A DNA stretch of 64,000 bases from Mesorhizobium sp. CU3 (GCF_006442965.1 NZ_VFWX01000014.1:121385-185384), one strand, 5' to 3'. Positions 1 to 9,193 are shown, counted from the first letter of the stretch. The notes: generated by a model not told the origin, from the sequence alone. Program-made: numbers and translations.

Positions 1-1
1 C

Positions 2-1219
2 AATATCGGCGCCCGTTATCCGCACCAGGTCTCCGGCGGCCAATTGCAGCGGCTGGCGGCGGCCATGGCGCTCATCGGCGATCCCAAGCTGGTCATCTTC
101 GACGAGCCGACGACGGCGCTTGACGTGACCACCCAGATCGACGTGCTGAAGGCCTTCAAGTCGGTGATGCGGGCCGGCGGCATAGCGGGCGTCTACGTCT
201 CCCACGATCTCGCGGTGGTCGCCCAGATCGCCGACCGCATCCTAGTGCTGAAGGGTGGCGAGGTACAGGAGACCGGCACGACGGCGCAAATCCTGTCGGC
301 CGCGCAGCATCCCTACACGCAGGAGCTGCTGGCCGCCTTCGAGCCGAAGCCGCGGCAAGCGCAGGCGGATGCCGATGCCGCAACGAAGCCGCTGCTCAGC
401 ATCGAGGGTTTGACGGCCGGCTATGGACCGGCAAAGCCCGACGGACTGCCTCTCGTGCGCGCCGTCGATTCCGTCAGCCTGGTCGTGGAGAAGGGACGCA
501 ATCTCGGCGTCATCGGCGAATCCGGCTGCGGAAAATCGACGCTGGCGCGCGCCATCGCCGGCATCCATCCGGCGGCGGTAGGCGAAATCGTCTTCGACGG
601 CAAGGAACTGGAACCCGCCGCCGGCAAGCGCAGCCGCGACCAGCTGCGCGAGATGCAGATCGTCTTCCAGTATGCCGATACCGCGCTTAACCCGGCCAAG
701 CCGGTGGAAGACATCATTGCGCGGCCGCTGGCCTTCTATCACGGGCTCGACAAGCGCGCGCGCTCGAAGCGCGTCGACGAACTGCTCGACATGGTGCGAC
801 TGCCGAAGGCGCTGCGTTACCGTCATCCCTCGGAGCTCTCGGGCGGCCAGAAGCAGCGCGTGAATTTTGCGCGCGCGCTTGCCGCCAACCCTAAGCTCAT
901 CATCTGCGACGAGATCACCTCGGCGCTCGACACGGTGGTGGCCTCGGCGGTTATCGAATTGCTCAAGGAGCTGCAGCGCGAGCTGGAGCTGTCCTACATC
1001 TTCATAAGCCACGACCTCTCCGTGGTCGAGGCGATCTGCGACCAGATCATGGTCATGTACAATGGCGAGCGGGTGGAGCAGATCACGCCCGACAAGGTAA
1101 AGGCGCCCAGCCACCCTTATTCCAAGCTTCTGTTCTCATCGGTGCCGAAGCTCGACCCGACCTGGCTCGACGGTCTCGTCCGCGACCCCGAGCTCGTCAG
1201 CCAGTACGGGCATCGCTGA
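2..1219 (+). CDS. Peptide/opine-type ABC transporter, fused double ATP-binding protein (5' partial)
   Basis: This is the C-terminal part of a two-nucleotide-binding-domain ATPase of the oligopeptide/opine/nickel importer family, acting on the cytoplasmic face of the inner membrane. The frame is open from the left edge, so the start lies outside the window. The visible part begins at the first domain's signature (VSGGQLQR), followed by Walker B (VIFDEPTTALD) and the H-loop (VSHDL). A second complete domain follows, with Walker A GESGCGKST, signature LSGGQKQR, Walker B LIICDEITSALD and H-loop ISHDLSVV. The HPYSKLLFSSVP tail is the typical oligopeptide-transporter C-terminus. Substrate cannot be read from the ATPase. 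The neighbouring Lrp regulator and flavin amine-oxidase genes suggest an amino-acid-derived compound (inference). Confidence 0.93.
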   Translation, partial: NIGARYPHQVSGGQLQRLAAAMALIGDPKLVIFDEPTTALDVTTQIDVLKAFKSVMRAGGIAGVYVSHDLAVVAQIADRILVLKGGEVQETGTTAQILSAAQHPYTQELLAAFEPKPRQAQADADAATKPLLSIEGLTAGYGPAKPDGLPLVRAVDSVSLVVEKGRNLGVIGESGCGKSTLARAIAGIHPAAVGEIVFDGKELEPAAGKRSRDQLREMQIVFQYADTALNPAKPVEDIIARPLAFYHGLDKRARSKRVDELLDMVRLPKALRYRHPSELSGGQKQRVNFARALAANPKLIICDEITSALDTVVASAVIELLKELQRELELSYIFISHDLSVVEAICDQIMVMYNGERVEQITPDKVKAPSHPYSKLLFSSVPKLDPTWLDGLVRDPELVSQYGHR

Positions 1220-1297
1220 TGCGTGTCGCCCAGAAGTGTGCAGCGGTTCTGGGATAACGACATGCATCAAAACAAAGACTGAAAGAGACGGCTCGGC

Positions 1298-1774
1298 TTA
1301 CATCGGGAACAGGCTGGGCAGCGGCATGTGCGCCTTGACGATGGGCGACTTCAGCACGACGAAACTGAAGTACTTGTCGATGCCGATATCCATGTCGGTC
1401 AGCCGCTCCATGATCGTCTGATACTCGCCGATGCCGGCAGTCATGAATTTCATCAGATAGTCGTAGCCGCCGGAAACGAGGTGGCATTCGATGACCTGAT
1501 CGATCTTCTCCACCACGGCGAGAAAGCGCGCGAAGTCGACCTGGCGGTGGTTCTTCAGGGTGATCTCGGTGAATACGGTCAGCGTCTGGCCGAGCTTGCC
1601 GATATTGACCTGCGCCGAATAGCCTTCGATGTAGCCTTCCGACTGGAGTTTCTTCACCCGCATCAGGCACGGGCTCGGCGACAGATGCACTAGATCGGCC
1701 AGTTCGACATTGGTGATGCGGCCGTTCTTCTGCAATTCGTGCAGAATCTTGATATCGATCCGATCCAGTTTCAC
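1298..1774 (-). CDS. Lrp/AsnC family transcriptional regulator
   Basis: A 158-residue DNA-binding regulator with the Lrp/AsnC layout. An N-terminal winged helix-turn-helix (KLDRIDIKILHELQKNGRIT through LSPSPCLMRVKKL) is followed by a C-terminal RAM/effector domain that includes the segment HLVSGGYDYLMKF. I place the start at the GTG at 1772-1774 because GGAGG lies five bases upstream and the conserved N-terminal helix follows directly; a longer reading frame to 1861 has no support. The gene is divergent from the DAO-family oxidoreductase at 1999, so it probably controls that gene in response to an amino-acid-like ligand (inference). It converges on the ABC ATPase gene. Confidence 0.92.
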   Translation of the reverse strand: MKLDRIDIKILHELQKNGRITNVELADLVHLSPSPCLMRVKKLQSEGYIEGYSAQVNIGKLGQTLTVFTEITLKNHRQVDFARFLAVVEKIDQVIECHLVSGGYDYLMKFMTAGIGEYQTIMERLTDMDIGIDKYFSFVVLKSPIVKAHMPLPSLFPM

Positions 1775-1915
1775 GGCCGCCTCCACGGAAAAAGCGCTAC
1801 AGCACAAAATGCCGTCGCACCGATGATCGTCCAAACTACCATAGCCCGCCACGCTGTCCATCCAAACGGACAGCGCTTTGAAAAGCGTGGGCTCCCGATT
1901 TCCACGGCGTGACCG

Positions 1916-1926
1916 GAATAAAATTC
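1916..1926. promoter_or_regulatory. Candidate Lrp operator (GAAT-AAA-ATTC)
   Basis: A short AT-rich palindrome, GAATAAAATTC, sits in the 224-bp space between the divergent Lrp and DAO genes. Lrp/AsnC proteins often bind AT-centred inverted repeats of this kind. It is one small site, so the call is tentative. Confidence 0.3.
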
Positions 1927-1998
1927 TGCTTCCGATCCAACTGCAGCAGCGGCTGCCTGCGCAACGCGATAGATTGAAGCCTCAAGGCGGAGAGGATC

Positions 1999-3324
1999 AT
2001 GCGCGCGCCGCTGCAGCAAATCGAGACTTCGGGCGACCTCCCGCAAGCCGCGGACGCGGTGGTGATCGGCGGCGGCATCGTCGGCGTCTTCGCGGCCTAT
2101 TACCTGGCGCTGCGCGGCATGAAGGTCGCGCTTGTCGAAAAGGGACGCATCGGCGCCGAGCAGTCTTCCAGGAACTGGGGCTGGTGTCGCCAGCAGAACC
2201 GCGACGCCCGCGAACTGCCGATGGCGACCCGCAGCCTCGATCTCCTGGATCGCTTTGCGGCCGAAAGCGGCGAGGACACCGGCTTCCGCCGCTGCGGCCT
2301 GCTTTATCTCAGCAATGACGAGGCGGAACTGGCCGGCTGGGCGCGCTGGCGCGATTTCGCCAAGACGGCCGGCGTCACCACGCATATGCTGGACAGTCGC
2401 GAGGCCAGCGAACGCGGCCGCGCCACGGGCAGAAGCTGGAAAGGCGGCGTCTTTTCGCCGACCGACGGCACCGCCGATCCGTCGCGGGCCGCACCCGCGG
2501 TCGCCCGCGCCATCCTGAAGCTCGGCGGCACGGTGCACCAGAACTGCGCCGCGCGCGGCATCGAGACCGAAGGCGAACGCTTGAGCGGCGTGGTCACCGA
2601 AAACGGCACAATCCGGACCAAGGTGGCGGTGATGGCCGGCGGCGCCTGGGCGTCGTCCTTTTGCCGGCAGTTCGGCTTCCGCTTTCCGCAGGCCTCGATC
2701 CGCTCCTCGATCCTGTCGGTCTCGCCCGGCGCCGAAGGCCTGCCAGATGCGCTGCACACGGCAAGGATCTCGGCCACGCGCCGCGGCGACGGCGGCTACA
2801 CGCTCGCCATCAGCGGGCGCGGCCGCGTCGACGTGACGCCGCAGCAGTTGCGCTTCTCCTCGCAATTCGTGCCGATGTTCCTGAAGCGCTGGCGCAGCCT
2901 CGCGCCCGGCGGCCTGCAAGGCGCGCTTTCGGGCCACGAAACGCTGAAACGCTGGCGGCTCGACCGGCCGACACCGATGGAGCGCATGCGCATCCTTGAT
3001 CCGGTCCCGGACCAGGCGACGATCCGCCTGACGCATGCCCGCGCGCTCGACCTGCTGCCCGATCTCAAAAAGACCAGCATCAGTGCTGCATGGGCCGGCT
3101 ATATCGACAGCACGCCGGACGGCGTGCCTGCCATCGGTGAGATCGACGCCGTTCCGGGTTTCTTCCTGGCCGCCGGATTTTCGGGCCATGGCTTCGGCAT
3201 CGGGTCCGGCGCCGGACACCTCGTCGCCGACCTGGTGACCGGGTCGGAACCGATCGTCGATCCGGCATCCTACGATCCACGCCGCTTCGACGCTTCGTCC
3301 TGGGGCAAGGTCGCTGATTTCTAG
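1999..3324 (+). CDS. DAO-family FAD-dependent oxidoreductase
   Basis: A 441-residue flavoenzyme of the D-amino-acid oxidase/DadA/sarcosine oxidase superfamily. An N-terminal dinucleotide-binding motif, VVIGGGIVGVFAAYYLALRG, lies near residues 17-36, followed by a basic cofactor-contact segment (EKGRIGAEQSSRNWGWCRQQ). The C-terminal ITGxxG-like FAD contact reads AAGFSGHGFGIGSGAG. The ATG at 1999 is preceded by GGAGAGGATC. The family oxidises amines or D-amino/imino acids and passes electrons to oxygen or a partner subunit. It converges on the HcnB/OoxA-like flavoprotein at 3368-4735, so it could be the beta subunit of a three-part opine- or hydroxyproline-dehydrogenase-like enzyme together with that gene and the [2Fe-2S] gene (inference). 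Confidence 0.9.
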   Translation: MRAPLQQIETSGDLPQAADAVVIGGGIVGVFAAYYLALRGMKVALVEKGRIGAEQSSRNWGWCRQQNRDARELPMATRSLDLLDRFAAESGEDTGFRRCGLLYLSNDEAELAGWARWRDFAKTAGVTTHMLDSREASERGRATGRSWKGGVFSPTDGTADPSRAAPAVARAILKLGGTVHQNCAARGIETEGERLSGVVTENGTIRTKVAVMAGGAWASSFCRQFGFRFPQASIRSSILSVSPGAEGLPDALHTARISATRRGDGGYTLAISGRGRVDVTPQQLRFSSQFVPMFLKRWRSLAPGGLQGALSGHETLKRWRLDRPTPMERMRILDPVPDQATIRLTHARALDLLPDLKKTSISAAWAGYIDSTPDGVPAIGEIDAVPGFFLAAGFSGHGFGIGSGAGHLVADLVTGSEPIVDPASYDPRRFDASSWGKVADF

Positions 3325-3367
3325 CATGTACCTCATGCCGGCATCTGGCGCGGGCTGAGCGATCGCA

Positions 3368-4735
3368 TCAGCCCTCTCGCAGAAAAGCAGCGATAGGCGC
3401 CGGCCGCACAGGCGCCTGTCCGCGGAACCGGCCAACGGCTTCGGTTGTGCAGCCGGCCTTCGCCGCGACGAGCTCGACGGCGGCCAACTGGCAAAAGCGC
3501 CCTTGGCAGCGACCCATCCCGACGCGCGACAGCGATTTCACGCGGTTGGCCTCGCCGCCGCCACGCTCCACGCTCTCGCGTATGCTGCCTGCGGTCACGT
3601 TCTCGCAGCGGCAGACGATGACGTCGTTGGGGAGTGTCCGCGCCATCGCCTCAGGCCAGGGAAAGGCGGTGGCAAGACCGCGTGCAAAGCGCTCAAGCCG
3701 CTTGAGCTTGTGCAGGTCGGCACTGATGGCGGGCGCCGGATATCCGAGATCGGCAAGGCATGCCGCCGCCGCGAGACGCCCCGCGATCTCCGCGCCGTCC
3801 GCTCCGAGAAGGCGAACCCCATCACCCGCAAGATAGACGCCGTTGCCGCCCCGACCCATCTCATCAGCCTTTGGCAGCCACTGCCGCCACTGCTCGTCAT
3901 AGGCGAAGGCGCATCCCACGAGGTCGGCCAGATGCGTCTCGGCGCGCAGGTGCCAACCCATGCCAATCATGTCACAGGGCGTCAGTTGCTCCCGTCCCCC
4001 GGCATCGCGCCAGCGCAGTGCCGTGACACCCGACGCGTCGGCCTCGATGCGCTCCAGCGTCACGCCCGCATAGTAGCGGCGGCCGAGCCTTGCCCGCAGA
4101 ATGAGACCGCGTAGCGCGACCACCGGCCGGGCGGCAAGTCTGGAGAATCCCCGCATCTGCTGGTTCCAGGGAGAAGTGTCGAGCACTGCCGCCACATCCG
4201 CTCCGGCCTTGACGAGCTGGGCGCCGACCAGCGTCAGCAAAGGCCCCGATCCGACGAGCACGATCCGCCGCCCGAGCGCCACCCCCTGCGCTTTGAGCGC
4301 GATCTGCGCAGCGCCGAGGCTGTAGACGCCGGCGCTCTGCCAACCCGGGACAGGAGCGACACGGTCGGACGCTCCGGTGGCAAGGATCAGCCGGTCGTAG
4401 CTGACCAGCTGCAAGCCGCCCTCGCCCAGCACATGCAGCCGACCTTCGTGCACAGCGATGACAGAGCTGCCTAGGTGATGGGTTAGCCGCCCCTCTGTCG
4501 CCAGCCCGTCAAACAGCCCATGCAGCGCACGCGCCTTCGCCGCCTCGGACCCGTAGAGTTGTTCCGGCGTGCGAGTAAACCCATCCGGCGGACGGCGATA
4601 AATCTGCCCGCCGGCGCGATGGCCTTCGTCGACCACCACCGGATGGAGCCCGGCCTCGACCAGCGTCGCGGCCGCCCGTATGCCGGCGGGACCGGCGCCC
4701 ACGATCACGACGCGAGGCGGCGCGGTCCCGCTCAC
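3368..4735 (-). CDS. FAD/NAD(P)-binding oxidoreductase with C-terminal BFD-like [2Fe-2S] domain (HcnB/OoxA-like)
   Basis: A 455-residue flavoprotein of the HcnB/opine-oxidase alpha-subunit type. Its N-terminus carries an FAD motif (VVIVGAGPAGIRAAATLVEAG) and the glycine-rich ATG signature (LILATGASDR). An internal NAD-binding motif (RIVLVGSGPLLTLVGAQLVKAG) follows. The C-terminus has a BFD-type cluster domain with CRCENV and, further on, GMGRCQGRFC. The start is the GTG at 4733-4735, which overlaps the stop of the [2Fe-2S] gene (GTGA), so the two are translationally coupled; the longer frame to 5095 only overlaps that gene. In such enzymes this subunit moves electrons from a DAO-type beta subunit through FAD and Fe-S centres. 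Confidence 0.9.
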   Translation of the reverse strand: MSGTAPPRVVIVGAGPAGIRAAATLVEAGLHPVVVDEGHRAGGQIYRRPPDGFTRTPEQLYGSEAAKARALHGLFDGLATEGRLTHHLGSSVIAVHEGRLHVLGEGGLQLVSYDRLILATGASDRVAPVPGWQSAGVYSLGAAQIALKAQGVALGRRIVLVGSGPLLTLVGAQLVKAGADVAAVLDTSPWNQQMRGFSRLAARPVVALRGLILRARLGRRYYAGVTLERIEADASGVTALRWRDAGGREQLTPCDMIGMGWHLRAETHLADLVGCAFAYDEQWRQWLPKADEMGRGGNGVYLAGDGVRLLGADGAEIAGRLAAAACLADLGYPAPAISADLHKLKRLERFARGLATAFPWPEAMARTLPNDVIVCRCENVTAGSIRESVERGGGEANRVKSLSRVGMGRCQGRFCQLAAVELVAAKAGCTTEAVGRFRGQAPVRPAPIAAFLREG

Positions 4736-5034
4736 GGCCAGTGCTCCGGCGGCGTCGTGCGCAACCGCATGCCTTCGGCGACAGGCGTCGAGCATGCCCG
4801 CAGGCGCGGTCCCTCGTCCTGCCAGACCCAGCAATCCTGACAGGCCCCCATCAGGCAGAAACCGGCTCGCGGCTCGGGTCCGAATTCGGATGTTCGCAAC
4901 GCGTGTCCGGCGGCCAGCATTGCGGTCAGCACTGTGTCGCCCGCCAATGCGCTGTGCATCTCGCCGTCGAGGAAGAAACGCACCCCTGCCCGACCTCGCT
5001 CGGCCAGCCGGACGATGCGGCCGGCCGTTATCAT
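4732..5034 (-). CDS. (2Fe-2S)-binding protein, HcnA/opine-oxidase gamma-like
   Basis: A 100-residue ferredoxin-like subunit. It shows the plant-type [2Fe-2S] fold, with GDTVLTAMLAAGHALRTS followed by GFCLMGACQDCWVW and a distal RACSTPV that supplies the last cysteine. The start ATG at 5032-5034 overlaps the stop of hyuB by four bases (ATGA), and its own stop overlaps the next gene (GTGA). Small proteins of this kind are the gamma subunits of hydrogen cyanide synthase (HcnA), opine oxidases and D-hydroxyproline dehydrogenase. Coupling to hyuA/hyuB is less usual and suggests that the hydantoinase product is oxidised by this flavin complex (inference). Confidence 0.9.
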   Translation of the reverse strand: MITAGRIVRLAERGRAGVRFFLDGEMHSALAGDTVLTAMLAAGHALRTSEFGPEPRAGFCLMGACQDCWVWQDEGPRLRACSTPVAEGMRLRTTPPEHWP

Positions 5035-7025
5035 TCCGCCGCCTGTTGTATGACATGAGGATGCGGCAGCTCGGGAAACCGCTCGCAAACCGCATCGAAG
5101 GCCGCCAGCACGCCGTCCGGCCCGGAGCGCCCCTTCATGCGGCGGAAGATTTCCGTCTTGGCGAAGAAGCGCCAGTGAATGGGCAAGGCGTCAAGCACGG
5201 CATGCAGCCGTTCATAGGCCGCCGGCGTCCACTGCGCTTCGTAGCCGTCACGCTCCGGGCCGAAATGGAAATGGCCGACGTCCGGCTTGTGCTGCGCCCG
5301 CAATTGCTCCGTCGCCTGCTGGTCGATCGCGCCGTCGCGGAAGACGACGCCATAGTCGCGCTCGGCCGCTTCCGGCGAGACATAACCGCGCCGCACGTCC
5401 TGCGCCACCCGCCAGGGCTCGCGCTGATTTGGATCGCCGCGACCGCCGCCGCCGGCGGAGCGGATCTCCAGCACGTCGCCCGGCTGCAGCACCGCCGTGT
5501 CGATATTGCCCAGCCGCCGCTCGTGCTCGGTTCCCGGATTGACGACCATGTCGGACAGGCCCGCCGCCTTGCCGCCCAGCACGCCCCAGGGACGGAAGAA
5601 GCTGCGGTCGCGGTTGCGCGCCGTGATCCGGGAGTCCGGCGCAAAGACGCGAAAAGCCATCTCGGTCGCCAGCCCGCCCCGCCAGCGCCCGGCGCCGCCG
5701 CTGTCCCTGGCGAGCCCGTATCGCACGAACTCGACCGGCGTCTCGGTCTCGGTGATCTCGATCGGCGTGTTTTTCAGATAGGCCGCATCCGCGCCCGAGC
5801 CGTTGGTGCCGTCGCGATGCGGCATCGCCCCGCCGCCGCCCACCACGGGGTTCACCGCCGCGATCACGCTCCGGCTGCTGCGCTCGTCGACTGTCATAAC
5901 GTTGACGATGCAATTGTTGCCGGCGGGCGCCGCGGGCAGCCGCTCCGGCACCGCTTGCGAGAAGGCGCCGAAGACGACCGAGCGCAGTCGGGCGCAGGTC
6001 AGCGAGCGCATGCCAACGGCGGCGGGATGGATAGGGTTCAGCACCGAACCTTGCGGCGTTACGCAAGTGAAGGGCCGGGTAAGGCCCGTGTTGAGCAGGA
6101 GCTTCGGATTGAGCGTGTAGAGCACGTAGTAGACGCCGACCAAAAGCATGGTGTGGCGCGGGTCGCTGCCCGACGGCACGTTGAGCGAGGAGCCGAGTTG
6201 CGGATCGGAGCCGGTGAAGTCGAGCACCGCCTCGTCACCCCGGATCGTCAGCCTGAGCTTCAGCCGGCAGGGATTGGCCTCGACCGAATCCTCGTCGGCG
6301 TAGTCGGCGAATTCCCATGTGCCGTCGGGCATCGAACGCAGCACGTCGCGCGCCTGCGCCTCCGCATGGTCGAGCAGCGCCGAAACGCCTTCGACGAAGC
6401 CGGCCTTGCCGAATTTCTTCACCATCGCCTGGATCTTGCGCTCGCCGGTGTTGAGCGCGCCGACCAGCGCCTTGATGTCGCCGATGTTGAGCTCGGGCTT
6501 GCGCACATTGGTGCTCATGATGCGCAGGATCGTCTCGTCGAAGACGCCTTCCCTCACCAGCTTCATCGGCGGAAAGCGGATGCCTTCCTGATGGATTTCG
6601 GTCAGCGCCCGGCTGAGCGAGGCCGGCACCGCGCCGCCCATGTCGGTGTTGTGGATATGCCCTCCGGTCCAGGCGACGATCTCGCCGTCGACGAAGACCG
6701 GCTTCCACAGATGCGTGTCGGGCGCGTGCGTGGCGACGTGCCCGGAATAGGGATCGTTGGTGAAAGCGACGTCGCCCGGCCGGTAGTCGTCGACCATCGC
6801 GATCGCACGATGATAGGACAACCCCGGATACCAGGTGGCGCCGAGTTCCATCGGCACGGCGAAGGTCGCGCCAGATCGGTCCATAAGCATCACGGTGAAA
6901 TCCTGCGTCTCCTTGACGAAGGCCGAATGCGCGGTGCGGTGCAGCGTGTGCGCCATGTTCTCGGCCGCCGCACGGGCATGGTTGGCCAGAACCTGAAGGT
7001 TGGTGCGGTCGAACAAGGGCTTCAC
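5031..7025 (-). CDS. hyuB: Hydantoinase/oxoprolinase B subunit
   Basis: A 664-residue protein of the HyuB/5-oxoprolinase C-terminal-half family. It acts with HyuA as an ATP-dependent amidohydrolase on cyclic imides such as hydantoins, N-methylhydantoin or 5-oxoproline. Recognisable segments are the N-terminal VLANHARAAAENMAHTLHRT, the GATWYPGLSYHRAI region, FTNDPYSGHVATHAPD, and the histidine-rich GGHIHNTDMGG. A C-terminal SAGGGGRGDPNQRE is shared by the family. It begins at a GTG (7023-7025) that overlaps the hyuA stop (GTGA), so A and B are probably made in stoichiometric amounts. It is of full family length. The exact substrate cannot be deduced. Confidence 0.94.
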   Translation of the reverse strand: MKPLFDRTNLQVLANHARAAAENMAHTLHRTAHSAFVKETQDFTVMLMDRSGATFAVPMELGATWYPGLSYHRAIAMVDDYRPGDVAFTNDPYSGHVATHAPDTHLWKPVFVDGEIVAWTGGHIHNTDMGGAVPASLSRALTEIHQEGIRFPPMKLVREGVFDETILRIMSTNVRKPELNIGDIKALVGALNTGERKIQAMVKKFGKAGFVEGVSALLDHAEAQARDVLRSMPDGTWEFADYADEDSVEANPCRLKLRLTIRGDEAVLDFTGSDPQLGSSLNVPSGSDPRHTMLLVGVYYVLYTLNPKLLLNTGLTRPFTCVTPQGSVLNPIHPAAVGMRSLTCARLRSVVFGAFSQAVPERLPAAPAGNNCIVNVMTVDERSSRSVIAAVNPVVGGGGAMPHRDGTNGSGADAAYLKNTPIEITETETPVEFVRYGLARDSGGAGRWRGGLATEMAFRVFAPDSRITARNRDRSFFRPWGVLGGKAAGLSDMVVNPGTEHERRLGNIDTAVLQPGDVLEIRSAGGGGRGDPNQREPWRVAQDVRRGYVSPEAAERDYGVVFRDGAIDQQATEQLRAQHKPDVGHFHFGPERDGYEAQWTPAAYERLHAVLDALPIHWRFFAKTEIFRRMKGRSGPDGVLAAFDAVCERFPELPHPHVIQQAAE

Positions 7026-9103
7026 TCCGCGAAAGTGAGAAGAAGATTGAGATGGCGGTCGACCCGTGCTTGCGCCCCGGCGGGGATGGCGAAGGTGGTG
7101 TCTTCCTGCACGACCACGGCGGGACCGTTGAACGTTGCGCCCGGTACCAGTGTCTGCCGGTCGTGGAGATCGACGGTCTCGATGCCCAGGCCCGTATAGA
7201 CCGGGAGCCGGCGCGCCGGACTAACCGGGATTTCGACCTCATCGGCCTCCGGGAAGGAGAGCGCCGGTCCAGCGCCGATCGCCGAGAGGCGAACATTCAC
7301 AAGCTCGATCGCGCCGTCCGGGTCGTGGAAATCGTAGAGCTGCTGATGGGTGAGGTGGAAGGCCTGCGCAATTGCTGCCGCATCGCCATCCGCCAGCCAC
7401 TGCGGCGACAGCATGACCTCGATCTCGTAGCTCTGCCCGATATAGCGCATGTCGCAGGTGAGGTTGAGCTGAGCTGCCGCATCGTGCCCCTGCGCCGCGA
7501 GCCAGTCGCGGCCCTCTTGTGCAAGCGCTTCGAAAGCCTCGCGAATGGCGGGGAGCGACGCTGCCGACAGCGGGCTGAAAATGGTGCGGATGAAGTCGCC
7601 GCGCAAATCCGCCACCAGCCCGCCGAGCGCCGAGACCACGCCCGGGCGGCGCGCCGCCATGACCCGCTTCATGCAGAGTTCGCGGGCCAGGAAGGCGCCG
7701 AGCATCGGGCCGCCGCCGCCGAACGGCATCAGCGTGAAATCGCGCAGGTCGACGCCAGCGCGCGAGGCGAGTTTTTCCACCTCGACGAACATTTCCGACA
7801 CGGCGATATCGAGGATCGCCTGCGCCGTCTGCTCGACCGTGCGGCCGAGCCTGGCGGCGAGCTCGCCGACCGCGCGCTGCGCCAGTTGGGCATCGACTTT
7901 GAGCTGGCCGTAGGCCATCTCGCTGTGGCCGAGCCATCCGCACACCACCATGGCGTCGGTCACCGTCGCCCGTTCGCCGCCGCGGCCGTAACAGGCCGGT
8001 CCCGGCGTCGAGCCGGCCGATTCCGGTCCGACCCGCAACACGCCTTGTGCATCGACGCTGGCGATCGAGCCGCCGCCGACGCCGATCGAGCTCACCGACA
8101 CCGACGGGATATGCAGCGGAAATTCGCCGATCAGCTCGCCGGTGCCGAACTGCGCCTCGCCGCCGATGATGAGCGCGAAGTCGGCCGAGGTCCCGCCGAT
8201 GTCGAGGGTCAAGATCTTGTCCTCGCTGGCCTGGCGCGCCAGCCACGAGGCACCGATGACCCCGGAGGCGGTTCCCGACAAAAGCATGTTGACGCAGGCG
8301 TGCTTGCCCTCGGCGGCATTCATCAGCCCGCCATTCGATTTCGTCAGCATCGGCCGGGCCGGCACGCCGCGGGACTTCAGCCGCTCTTCCAACGCGGTCA
8401 GATAGCCCGACACGCGCGGATGGACATAGCCATTGAGGATGGCGGTCGAGCTGCGCTCATATTCGCGGATCACTGGCCAGACCTCGGCCGAGGTAAAGAC
8501 GAAGAGGTCCGGCGCAACGCGGGCGATCGCCGCCTTCACCGAGGCCTCCTGGGCGCCGTTGCGCCAGGCATGCAGGAAGGAGACGATGATGCCTTGCGCC
8601 CCCTTCGCTTTCGCCGCTGCCACGCCCCGCTCCACCGCCGCCATGTCCGGCGCCAGGGATTCAGCTCCATCGGCGCGCATGCGGGCCGGAATGCCGAACA
8701 CCATGTCGCGCGAAATCAGCGGCTCCGGCCGCGCGCAGAACAGCGAATACATGTCCGGCATGCGCAACCGCGCCAGTTCGATCACGTCCTCGAAGCCGGC
8801 ATTGGTGAACAGCGCCAGCGGCGCGCCCTTGCGCTGGATGATGGTGTTGATGCCGACAGTGGTGCCATGCACGAAGCGCGTCATGCGTGTCGGATCGAAG
8901 CCTTCGCGTTCGGCCAGGAGCGCGAGACCGGTCATCAGCTCTGCGCCCGGATCCTCCGGCGTCGTCAGCACCTTCAGCGAAGCGACGCGTCCGGAGTTTG
9001 CCTCGAGCGCGCAGAAATCGATGAAGGTCCCGCCAATGTCGACGCCGACCTTCCAGTCGGCTCCGTTCCGCGCTGCATCCGCCGCAATGGCACTGTCCAT
9101 CAT
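7022..9103 (-). CDS. hyuA: Hydantoinase/oxoprolinase A subunit
   Basis: A 693-residue HyuA-type subunit with the actin/ASKHA ATPase fold. The phosphate-binding loop VGVDIGGTFIDFCAL is near residues 19-33, followed by RFVHGTTVGINTIIQRKG, an internal ILTLDIGGTSADFALI and the GVGGGSIASVD motif. It supplies the ATP-using half of the hydantoinase/5-oxoprolinase heteromer. I chose the first ATG of the pair at 9098-9103 because GGAAGGGACGC precedes it; the frame continues to 9361 but that part has no homology-like features. It is the first gene of a four-gene leftward operon and is preceded by a LysR-type box (9179-9193). Confidence 0.94.
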   Translation of the reverse strand: MMDSAIAADAARNGADWKVGVDIGGTFIDFCALEANSGRVASLKVLTTPEDPGAELMTGLALLAEREGFDPTRMTRFVHGTTVGINTIIQRKGAPLALFTNAGFEDVIELARLRMPDMYSLFCARPEPLISRDMVFGIPARMRADGAESLAPDMAAVERGVAAAKAKGAQGIIVSFLHAWRNGAQEASVKAAIARVAPDLFVFTSAEVWPVIREYERSSTAILNGYVHPRVSGYLTALEERLKSRGVPARPMLTKSNGGLMNAAEGKHACVNMLLSGTASGVIGASWLARQASEDKILTLDIGGTSADFALIIGGEAQFGTGELIGEFPLHIPSVSVSSIGVGGGSIASVDAQGVLRVGPESAGSTPGPACYGRGGERATVTDAMVVCGWLGHSEMAYGQLKVDAQLAQRAVGELAARLGRTVEQTAQAILDIAVSEMFVEVEKLASRAGVDLRDFTLMPFGGGGPMLGAFLARELCMKRVMAARRPGVVSALGGLVADLRGDFIRTIFSPLSAASLPAIREAFEALAQEGRDWLAAQGHDAAAQLNLTCDMRYIGQSYEIEVMLSPQWLADGDAAAIAQAFHLTHQQLYDFHDPDGAIELVNVRLSAIGAGPALSFPEADEVEIPVSPARRLPVYTGLGIETVDLHDRQTLVPGATFNGPAVVVQEDTTFAIPAGAQARVDRHLNLLLTFAE

Positions 9104-9178
9104 GCGTCCCTTCCTGTCTGCCGGCCAAAGCTGGCACGAGCGGGCCGTCAGGGTCCAAGATGGATGAGGGGCAAGGAT

Positions 9179-9193
9179 ATAAGTCTTGCTTAT
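9179..9193. promoter_or_regulatory. Candidate LysR box (ATAAG-N5-CTTAT) upstream of hyuA
   Basis: The sequence ATAAGTCTTGCTTAT is a perfect 5-5-5 inverted repeat that also satisfies the T-N11-A rule for LysR-type sites. It lies 76 bp upstream of the hyuA ATG and overlaps the last codons of the lysR gene. A related GCTTATG/CTTAT sequence occurs near 10114-10131, in the space between lysR and the divergent DAO gene, which supports one regulator acting on both sides. Confidence 0.45.

Noticed and set aside
4680..7199. An 839-codon open frame on the plus strand opposite hyuB and its neighbours
   Set aside because: It lies antisense to four genes with clear family motifs and overlapping starts. 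Its composition is Arg/His-rich with no recognisable domain, as expected of a high-GC antisense shadow.
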